This document shows, in pieces, positions 1 through 4,915 of a DNA stretch of 5,433 bases (within the stretch, counting starts at the first letter, position 1; each line of letters opens with the position of its first letter). The stretch is from an uncultured Eubacteriales bacterium (GTDB lineage Bacteria > Bacillota > Clostridia > Oscillospirales > Oscillospiraceae), in the NCBI GenBank assembly GCA_902496595.1, contig CABVBV010000139.1:1-5433 (forward strand). Reading direction: 5' to 3'. Both the position numbers and the translations under genes were made by a program. The notes beneath the pieces were generated by a model. The model ran no database searches, was not told the DNA's origin, and was given only the letters and a program-made list of their open reading frames with translations.

Positions 1-4
1 GATT

Positions 5-13
5 TGGTATATT
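5..13 (+). promoter_or_regulatory. possible extended -10 promoter element for the tRNA pair
   Basis: TGG followed by TATATT (8-13) resembles an extended -10 box, with five of six matches to TATAAT. Transcription would start near position 20, about 9 bases before the first tRNA. The matching -35 box would lie outside the window, so the site cannot be confirmed. The stretch could equally be an AT-rich spacer inside a longer tRNA operon. Confidence 0.3.
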
Positions 14-28
14 ACAAAAGCCGCTTGT

Positions 29-105
29 GGCCGAGTAGTTCAGTCGGTTAGAACGCTAGCCTGTCACGCTAGAGGCCGAGGGTTCAAGTCCCTTCTCGGT
101 CGCCA
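29..105 (+). tRNA. tRNA-Asp (anticodon GTC), CCA encoded
   Basis: The full cloverleaf can be folded by eye. The acceptor stem is GGCCGAG (29-35) with CTCGGTC (95-101), containing one G-U pair. The D-arm has GTTC/GAAC. The anticodon stem is CTAGC (56-60) with GCTAG (68-72) around the loop CTGTCAC, giving anticodon GTC at 63-65. The T-arm loop is TTCAAGT (83-89). The discriminator base is G (102), as expected for aspartate, and CCA is encoded at 103-105. It reads GAC and GAU codons and is probably co-transcribed with the tRNA-Thr downstream. Confidence 0.97.
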
Positions 106-106
106 C

Positions 107-130
107 TCCCCACGGCGAAAGCCGTGGGGA
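107..130 (+). other. perfect GNRA-loop hairpin between the two tRNAs
   Basis: TCCCCACGGC (107-116) and GCCGTGGGGA (121-130) form a 10-bp perfect stem closed by the tetraloop GAAA (117-120). It starts one base after the CCA of tRNA-Asp and ends 7 bases before tRNA-Thr. No T-run follows, so it is not a standard terminator. It could guide processing of the tRNA precursor or act as a cloverleaf-independent spacer. That role is inference; the structure itself is plain in the sequence. Confidence 0.8.
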
Positions 131-137
131 AAGCTAT

Positions 138-213
<76 letters not shown>

Positions 214-216
214 GAG

Positions 217-245
217 AGCGCCTGACGTAAAGTCGGGCGCTTTTT
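217..245 (+). terminator. rho-independent terminator of the tRNA unit
   Basis: AGCGCCTGAC (217-226) pairs with GTCGGGCGCT (232-241) through ten pairs including one U-G, with a GTAAA loop, followed directly by TTTT (242-245). It sits 3 bases after the tRNA-Thr CCA end. Confidence 0.88.
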
Positions 246-313
246 GCTATGCCCGCGCACACCAAACGCACCCGGTGTCGCGGCGAGGCAAGAGTAACAG
301 ACGACTCGCTGTG
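246..313 (+). other. gene-free spacer with an imperfect GC-rich hairpin
   Basis: No open frame with a ribosome-binding site is visible here. CCGCG-C-ACACC (253-263, C258 bulged) can pair with GGTGTCGCGG (274-283) to give ten pairs around a 10-base loop. No T-run follows. It may be chance pairing in GC-rich DNA, or the 5' part of a small structured RNA ending at the next terminator. Nothing in the primary sequence decides between these. Confidence 0.3.
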
Positions 314-338
314 CGCCGCCGACGCACGGCGTTTTTTT
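314..338 (+). terminator. second, weaker terminator-like hairpin with seven Ts
   Basis: CGCCG (314-318) pairs with CGGCG (327-331) around an 8-base loop, followed by a run of seven Ts (332-338). The stem is short but all G-C. It stands between the tRNA unit and the amylosucrase promoter, so it could back up the first terminator or end a short RNA from 246-331. An alternative pairing, GTGCG with CGCAC, competes with this stem. Confidence 0.45.
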
Positions 339-375
339 ACCCGTTCTCTCTGCTGCGGGCCGGTATAACAGCCGA

Positions 376-404
376 TTGACAGAAGGGGAATGTTGGTTTA
401 AACT
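376..404 (+). promoter_or_regulatory. sigma-A-type promoter of the amylosucrase gene
   Basis: A perfect -35 box TTGACA (376-381), a 17-bp spacer and TAAACT (399-404, four of six matches to TATAAT) form a good housekeeping promoter. Transcription would start near 411, leaving a leader of about 16 bases that contains the Shine-Dalgarno site. The TTG of this -35 box is also the first possible start codon of the open frame, which argues against translation starting there. Confidence 0.65.
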
Positions 405-413
405 ACTGTGCTC

Positions 414-420
414 GGGAGGG
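414..420 (+). promoter_or_regulatory. Shine-Dalgarno site that fixes the amylosucrase start
   Basis: GGGAGGG (414-420) lies 6 bases before ATG 427 and directly touches ATG 421. Normal spacing favours ATG 427 as the true start and makes ATG 421 unlikely. No Shine-Dalgarno-like sequence precedes TTG 376. Confidence 0.75.
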
Positions 421-426
421 ATGATA

Positions 427-2283
427 ATGGCGGTACAGACTGTTTTTGAGCGCAGGTTCGAGTCGCGGCGCGCCGAGCTGGAATGGCTTTATATGGAGCT
501 CTATGGCAATCGGGAGCGCCTTGAAGAGCTTGAGGAGATGATGCGGCGGGGCTCTGCGGCACGTTCACGTGCGCTCAAACTCCTGGACGACAGGAGGGAG
601 AAGGCTCCGCTATGGTATCGCGAGGGCCGTATGCTGGGCGTGACCATGTATACAGAGCTTTTCGCCGGGGACATTTCCGGTCTTACAAAAAAGCTGGACT
701 ACCTGTCAGAGCAGGGCGTGACCTATCTCCACCTCATGCCGCTGCTCAAAATGCCGCACCCGGATAATGACGGAGGCTATGCGGTCGAAGATTTTGACAC
801 GGTTGACCCGACTTTGGGCACCAACGAGCAGCTTGAAACGCTTACCAAGGAGATGCGCAAGCGCGGGATGAGCCTCTGCCTGGACTTCGTGATGAACCAC
901 ACCGCCGATACCCACGAGTGGGCTGTGAGGGCGAGAGCCGGGGAGCGGGAATACGTGGACAGATACATCACTTTCGACAGCCCTGAGATACCGAGGGAAA
1001 TGGAGAAGACCATACCAGACGTTTTTTCTGAGACGGCGCCGGGCAGCTTTATATACGATGAGCAGATGGGCCGCTGGGTGTGCTCCAGCTTCCACAGATA
1101 CCAGTGGGATCTGAATTACCGCAATCCTGCGGTGTTCAATGACATGGCTGCGAGTATGCTGCACCTGGCTAACCTTGGCGTCGAAGTGCTACGCGTGGAC
1201 GCTACGCCCTACCTGTGGAAAGAGCTCGGCACAAGCTGCCGCAACTTGCCCAAGGTGCATACTATAATGCGCATGGTCAGGCTGGTCACGGAAACCGTCT
1301 GCCCGGCTGTCATACTCAAGGGCGAGGTGGTCATGGCCCCGAGGGAGCTCGCGGCCTACTTCGGCACGGCGGAGAAGCCTGAATGCCATGTACTATATAA
1401 TTCCTCTACTATGTGTACTCAGTGGAGCGCACTCGCGAGCGCCGATGTCCGGCAGCTCAAGCATCAGCTGGATGACCTGCACAGCCTGCCCGGGCACTGT
1501 TTCTTCGTCAATTACCTGCGCTGCCATGACGACATAGGCTGGGGCCTCAACGAAGAATATGGACGTAGCATAGGCAACGACCCGTACCTGCACAAGAAGT
1601 ATCTCTATGAGTTCTACGACGGCAGCTTTCCCGGCAGCTGGGCGAGGGGTGAGCTGTATAATTACGACCCGAAGACCGGAGATGCGCGCAGCTGCGGCAC
1701 CACGGCGAGCCTTTGCGGCATTGAGAAGGGCCTGAAGGAGCATGACGAGGCTCAGGTGGAGCTGGGCGTGAAACGCGACCTTATGATGCACTCAGTCATC
1801 ATGACCATGGCGGGCTTCCCCATGCTCTCCAGTGGTGACGAGATAGGCCAGCTGAACGATTACAGCTACCATGACGACCCGGACAGGTGCGAGGACAGCC
1901 GAAATCTGCACAGGAGCCGCTTTGATTGGGAAAAGGCAGAACTGCGGACGCAGCCCGACACGGTGCAGGAGCGCATATGGAGCGGATTGCGCAAGCTGGA
2001 GAGCATACGGAAGTCTGAGCCGCTGTTCGGAGGCGCAGCCAGGGTGAGCACCTGGGACACTGCCAACAACGGCGTTTTAGCCCTGACGAGAACTCTGGAC
2101 GGCAGGACGCTCATAGGCCTTTTCAACTTCACAGGCGCCGCTCAGCACGTCCGGCTCGAGGCACTGAAAGGAGAGTATACAGACCTGCTGAGCGGTGAGA
2201 ACTGGGACGGCACTGAGGCTGACCTGGAAGCCTACCGCAGCGCCCTCTTCGTCGGCAGCCCGGCAAAAGCCGAGACGCCTTAA
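427..2283 (+). CDS. amylosucrase (GH13, sucrose to alpha-1,4-glucan plus fructose)
   Basis: Amylosucrase transfers glucose from sucrose onto an alpha-1,4-glucan chain and releases fructose. With no signal peptide, it should act in the cytoplasm. From ATG 427 it is 618 residues, close to the 636 of the Neisseria polysaccharea enzyme (NpAS). An N-terminal helical domain (about 1-65) precedes the catalytic barrel, with a C-terminal beta domain from about 530. Visible motifs are LTKKLDYL and VTYLHLMPLL, DGGYAVEDF (Asp115), DFVMNHT (His158), VLRVDATPYLWK (nucleophile Asp258, codon 1198-1200), ILKGEVV (acid/base Glu300, codon 1324-1326), RCHDDIGW (His367, Asp368) and EDSRN (Arg492). The DGGYAV, HDDIGW and EDSR motifs separate amylosucrase from ordinary amylases. 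Relative to NpAS as I recall it, Arg226, Ala289 and Phe290 are replaced by Pro, Pro and Tyr. The gene has its own promoter. The GH42 remnant starts about 57 bases later with no terminator between. Eleven of 15 isoleucines use ATA, unlike the minus-strand genes. A sucrose hydrolase of the same subfamily is the main alternative. Confidence 0.9.
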   Translation: MAVQTVFERRFESRRAELEWLYMELYGNRERLEELEEMMRRGSAARSRALKLLDDRREKAPLWYREGRMLGVTMYTELFAGDISGLTKKLDYLSEQGVTYLHLMPLLKMPHPDNDGGYAVEDFDTVDPTLGTNEQLETLTKEMRKRGMSLCLDFVMNHTADTHEWAVRARAGEREYVDRYITFDSPEIPREMEKTIPDVFSETAPGSFIYDEQMGRWVCSSFHRYQWDLNYRNPAVFNDMAASMLHLANLGVEVLRVDATPYLWKELGTSCRNLPKVHTIMRMVRLVTETVCPAVILKGEVVMAPRELAAYFGTAEKPECHVLYNSSTMCTQWSALASADVRQLKHQLDDLHSLPGHCFFVNYLRCHDDIGWGLNEEYGRSIGNDPYLHKKYLYEFYDGSFPGSWARGELYNYDPKTGDARSCGTTASLCGIEKGLKEHDEAQVELGVKRDLMMHSVIMTMAGFPMLSSGDEIGQLNDYSYHDDPDRCEDSRNLHRSRFDWEKAELRTQPDTVQERIWSGLRKLESIRKSEPLFGGAARVSTWDTANNGVLALTRTLDGRTLIGLFNFTGAAQHVRLEALKGEYTDLLSGENWDGTEADLEAYRSALFVGSPAKAETP

Positions 2284-2340
2284 ACATCTGCAATATCGGC
2301 AAGGCAAGGAGAGAGGCCCAAAATCATTGAAAAACCAAAG

Positions 2341-2975
2341 ATGATGCAAATGTTCCTGGGCATCGATTACTATCCCTAGCAGTGGGAGCCCTCTATGCTC
2401 GAGGAGGCTCTGGACAGGATCGTTGAGCTGGGCGCAATGTCATAAGGATAGACGAGCCCGCCTGGCGCATCATGGAGCCGGAGGAGGGGAGATACGACCT
2501 TTCCTTCTTTGATCGGATGATAGAGAAGGCGGTGAAGCGCGGCCTGGACATCATCTTCGGCACCTCGACTGTCGCGCCCTCGGCCTGGATCATATGCTGG
2601 GCTGAAGGGTGAGAACTTCTGGATAACAGAGGCGATCATGGGCGCACAGGGCCACGACCTTACCGGCGTGCCGCAGAGGCCCGGTCAGGCGAAGCTCTGG
2701 AGCTGGCAGGCCATGGCTTGTGAGGGCCTGCTCTGATCCCGATACCAAGGCGCGGCGAAGGACGCGGAGCAGTTCTGCTTCGGAATCATTGCCAAGGACA
2801 ACGTGAAGGACAGAGGCTTTTTCGATGCCAAGAGCTTTTTTAAAGAGGTGCGGGAGTTTGAAAGCGAGCTCCAAAATACCGTACACAGCGACGTCACCCA
2901 GCTCTACGACTACGATTCGCTCGTCTCGCTGCGCATACAGCGCCAGAGCCCACTACTGTACGTGGAAGATGAAAA
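2341..2975 (+). pseudogene. decayed GH42 beta-galactosidase remnant
   Basis: Three pieces resemble GH42 beta-galactosidase in order. Piece 1 (2341-2436) reads MMQMFLGIDYYP, stop, QWEPSMLEEALDRIVELGA; TAG at 2377 replaces the usual Glu of the YYPEQW motif. One base is then missing from an A-run near 2436, and piece 2 (2436-2609, shifted frame) reads on with NVIRIDEPAW, IMEPEEGRYD and IIFGTSTVAPSAW. Near 2590-2612 the homology jumps to the nucleophile region, ENFWITEA and RPGQAKLWSWQAMACEG (piece 3, from 2611). This skips roughly 230 residues, including the acid/base Glu. Piece 3 has an in-frame TGA at 2734, then RYQGAAKDAEQFCFGII and SLRIQRQSPLL, and ends at the terminator with the C-terminal 200-300 residues absent. 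No functional enzyme can be made. A Shine-Dalgarno-like AAGGAGAG (2306-2313) lies unusually far upstream. It was probably once co-transcribed with the amylosucrase. The family call rests on remembered motifs. The lesions are too many and too varied for sequencing error. Confidence 0.85.
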
Positions 2976-3002
2976 GAGAGAGGCCGTGGCCTCTCTCTCT
3001 TT
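2972..3002. terminator. bidirectional GA-rich terminator between converging units
   Basis: AGAGAGAGGC (2975-2984) pairs perfectly with GCCTCTCTCT (2989-2998) around a CGTG loop. On the minus strand the stem is followed by TTTT (complement of 2972-2975), and it starts 2 bases after the TAA of the GH13 gene. On the plus strand it is followed by CTTT, a weaker tail. It therefore terminates the minus-strand unit and probably also stops plus-strand transcripts from the amylosucrase block. Confidence 0.8.
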
Positions 3003-4281
3003 ATGCGCGTATGACGACCGGCTCGCCCGTCACGCCGAGCAGTCCGGCGTGTACCTCCACGGTTTTGCCGTCTATTAGATTTACATAAGTACCATTAGGC
3101 AGATCCAGCCCGGCCAGCGCGGGCCGGCCCTCGGGGCAGAACAGGCCGCAGAGCTGCCGCGTCCCGTCGGAGTACGTGGCCCTCACGACGCCGCAGGGCA
3201 GCGCCTCCTGCCTGAACGTGCCCGCGGCGAAGAGCACATCCTTGCGCAGGTGCGCGAGCCGCGTGAAGAGCTCTGTCTCGTCCGCGCCGCTCTGCCAGTC
3301 GACGGTGTCCCGGTCAAAGAGGCTGGGCAGGTGGCGAAGGCCGAACTCCTGGCCCGCGTAGATGAGAGGCAGGCCCTTCTGGAAGAACATGAAGGCCGTC
3401 CAGTTCCGGCGCATACGCTCGTCGGGCAGGAGCAGGGCGGCTCGGGTGTTGTCGTGGTTTTCGAGGTAGCGCAGCTTAACGTAGTTGTCGGGGTAGATGA
3501 ACTCCTGCATCGCGACGTGGTCGAGGTAGCCTTTGAGGGACAGCCTGCCCTTGAGACAGGCCCGGAACGCGCCGAAGATGTCGTAGTCGTAGCAGACGTC
3601 GAAGGCCTGGTACATCTCTCCGTCCGAGTGGCCGACGAGCCCGCGCTCGCGCATGGAGACGATGAACTCCGGCTCCACGGACTCGGCCAGCCAGAAGCAG
3701 CCGGGGCGCACTTCCTCGACCTCGCGCCGCGCGCGGAGCCAGAACTCCACGGGCACCAGCGGGGCCACGTCGCAGCGGAAACCGTCCACGATCTGCGCCC
3801 ACATTTTGAGCGTCTCTATCTGGTAGTCCCAGAGCGCGGGGTTTGAGTAGTCGAGGTCGATGATGTCCGTCCAGTCGCCGACGCGGTTGCCGAAGCTGCC
3901 GTCGGGCTTGTGGTAGAACCACTCCGGGTGCTCCGAGGCGAGCACGGAGTCGGGCGAGGTGTGGTTGTACACGACGTCGATGATGCAGAGCATCCCGCGT
4001 GCGTGTATCTCGTCCACGAGGCAGCGGAAGTCCTCGAGCGTGCCGTACTCCGGGTTCACGGAGCGGTAGTCACGGATGGCGTAGGGGCTGCCGAGCGAGC
4101 CCTTGCGTGCCTTCTCTCCCAGAGGATGGATGGGCATGAGCCAGATGATGTCGACGCCCAGGGCCTTTATGCGGTCGAGGTCGGGCACGAGGGCGCGGAA
4201 GGTGCCCTCTTTCGTGTGGTTGCGGACGAAAACGGAATACATGACGAGGTTCCGGTAATTCTTCGGTGTATCAAGCGCCAT
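3001..4281 (-). CDS. GH13 alpha-amylase family enzyme, probably intracellular maltodextrin-active glucosidase/amylase
   Basis: This 426-residue protein has all GH13 landmarks: VDIIWLMPIHP (43-53), the first conserved region DVVYNHTS (102-109, His107), WTDIIDLDYSN (137-147), GFRCDV with nucleophile Asp171 (codon 3771-3769), FWLAES with acid/base Glu200 (3684-3682) and LENHDN with the stabilising Asp277 (3453-3451). A short beta domain of about 75 residues ends the protein. There is no signal peptide, carbohydrate-binding module or N-terminal domain, so it likely hydrolyses short alpha-1,4-glucans in the cytoplasm. The exact substrate and product pattern cannot be read from the sequence. The start is supported by AAAGGGG seven bases before ATG 4281. 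It has its own promoter just after the sigma-factor gene and its own terminator. Thirteen of 18 isoleucines are ATC. It could degrade the polymer made by the neighbouring amylosucrase; that link is inference. Confidence 0.88.
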   Translation of the reverse strand: MALDTPKNYRNLVMYSVFVRNHTKEGTFRALVPDLDRIKALGVDIIWLMPIHPLGEKARKGSLGSPYAIRDYRSVNPEYGTLEDFRCLVDEIHARGMLCIIDVVYNHTSPDSVLASEHPEWFYHKPDGSFGNRVGDWTDIIDLDYSNPALWDYQIETLKMWAQIVDGFRCDVAPLVPVEFWLRARREVEEVRPGCFWLAESVEPEFIVSMRERGLVGHSDGEMYQAFDVCYDYDIFGAFRACLKGRLSLKGYLDHVAMQEFIYPDNYVKLRYLENHDNTRAALLLPDERMRRNWTAFMFFQKGLPLIYAGQEFGLRHLPSLFDRDTVDWQSGADETELFTRLAHLRKDVLFAAGTFRQEALPCGVVRATYSDGTRQLCGLFCPEGRPALAGLDLPNGTYVNLIDGKTVEVHAGLLGVTGEPVVIRA

Positions 4282-4286
4282 AACGA

Positions 4287-4337
4287 CACCCCTTTCGGCT
4301 GTATGATAACAGAGCCGCGCAGGAGTTTCAAGGGGTG
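4287..4337. repeat. 8-bp inverted repeat flanking the amylase promoter and covering its Shine-Dalgarno site
   Basis: CACCCCTT (4287-4294) and AAGGGGTG (4330-4337) are perfect inverted copies 35 bases apart. On the minus strand the gene-proximal arm contains the GGGG of the amylase Shine-Dalgarno site, and the distal arm overlaps the -35 box. An inner CTGT/ACAG pairing (4299-4302 with 4309-4312) around the -10 box could bring the arms together in RNA. The repeat may be a two-site operator or an RNA switch in read-through transcripts. Confidence 0.6.
4303..4331 (-). promoter_or_regulatory. sigma-A-type promoter of the GH13 amylase gene
   Basis: On the minus strand, TTGAAA (4331-4326), a 17-bp spacer and TATCAT (4308-4303) match the housekeeping consensus at five of six positions in each box. 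Transcription would begin near 4296, leaving about 15 bases of leader with the Shine-Dalgarno site almost at the 5' end. The -35 box begins 10 bases after the stop codon of the sigma-factor gene, and no terminator separates the two genes. Confidence 0.7.
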
Positions 4338-4341
4338 AAGC

Positions 4342-4899
4342 TCATATCGCCGCGCCCTCTGCCTCGAGCCGCTCGCGCAGGGAGCGGCGGAGCCTCAGCA
4401 TGAGCTGGGCCAGCTGCGCGGGCCTTGCGCCCTCCTGCGCCGCGAGTTCGCCCAGCGCGTCGCCGTACCAGTAGCGCCGGATGAACAGCCGCCGCTCGCG
4501 CTCGGGCAGCGTGCCGAGCCAGGCCTCGATCTGCCGGGTCAGTTCCATGGCGTCCAGGGTCTGCTCCACCGTCACGGGCGAGGGCACGCAGTCGTCCAGC
4601 TCCGAGAGCAGCGCGTCCAGGCCCGCATAGCGCTTCTGCGCCCGGTTTTGCCGGTAGCGGCTTATGGAGAGGTTGCGCGTGATGCGGCCCAGAAAGGCGC
4701 GGAGGCTCGCGGGCAGCTCCGGCGGCATCCGCGTCCAGGCGGCGAGCCAGGTGTCGTTCACGCACTCGTCGGCGTCCTCGCGGATGCCGAGCAGGTTAAG
4801 GGCCACGCGCAGGCAGAACGCGCCGTATTTCTTCGCCGTCTCCGCGATGGCGCTCTCGCTCCTGGCGTGGTAGAGGGCTACGATCTCGCGGTCTTCCAT
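4342..4899 (-). CDS. ECF-type RNA polymerase sigma factor (sigma-70 regions 2 and 4 only)
   Basis: This 185-residue protein directs RNA polymerase to a set of promoters. Region 2 spans about 20-85, with the core-binding stretch DADECVNDTWLAAW (42-55) and the -10-reading stretch FLGRITRNLSISRYR (69-83 of the helix run). A linker with CVPSPVTVEQ leads to region 4 (about 113-175), which contains LPERERRLFIRRYWYGD and a helix-turn-helix near 137-165. The recognition helix, RPAQLAQLMLRLRRSL, is poorer in polar residues than the SExKVKSxLFRxRxKL type I recall for close relatives. The start is fixed by AAAGGAGG six bases before ATG 4899. The stop of the serpin gene lies 16 bases upstream, so the two are almost certainly co-transcribed and probably translationally coupled. 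No anti-sigma gene is visible downstream; one could lie beyond the window edge. Its targets cannot be deduced here. Confidence 0.85.
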   Translation of the reverse strand: MEDREIVALYHARSESAIAETAKKYGAFCLRVALNLLGIREDADECVNDTWLAAWTRMPPELPASLRAFLGRITRNLSISRYRQNRAQKRYAGLDALLSELDDCVPSPVTVEQTLDAMELTRQIEAWLGTLPERERRLFIRRYWYGDALGELAAQEGARPAQLAQLMLRLRRSLRERLEAEGAAI

Positions 4900-4915
4900 G
4901 CCGCGCCTCCTTTCA

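Noticed and set aside
376..426. N-terminal extension of the amylosucrase from TTG 376
   Set aside because: The TTG lies in the -35 box, no Shine-Dalgarno site precedes it, and ATG 427 has a good one.
2377..2379. TAG at 2377 as programmed read-through or recoding
   Set aside because: The same gene also has a frameshift, a large deletion and another stop, so simple decay explains it.
2803..3078. Separate 91-residue plus-strand gene
   Set aside because: It is the tail of the GH42 remnant in the same frame. It reads through the terminator into the antisense strand of the GH13 gene.
3250..3846. 198-residue open frame on the plus strand
   Set aside because: It is antisense to the GH13 amylase and rich in Val, Glu, Ala and Arg, as expected for a GC-rich shadow frame; no domain is recognisable.
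3910..4338. 142-residue open frame on the plus strand
   Set aside because: It is antisense to the start of the amylase gene and its promoter, with no recognisable domain.
4328..4765. 145-residue minus-strand frame
   Set aside because: It overlaps the sigma factor in another frame and is an Arg/Ala-rich product of high GC content.
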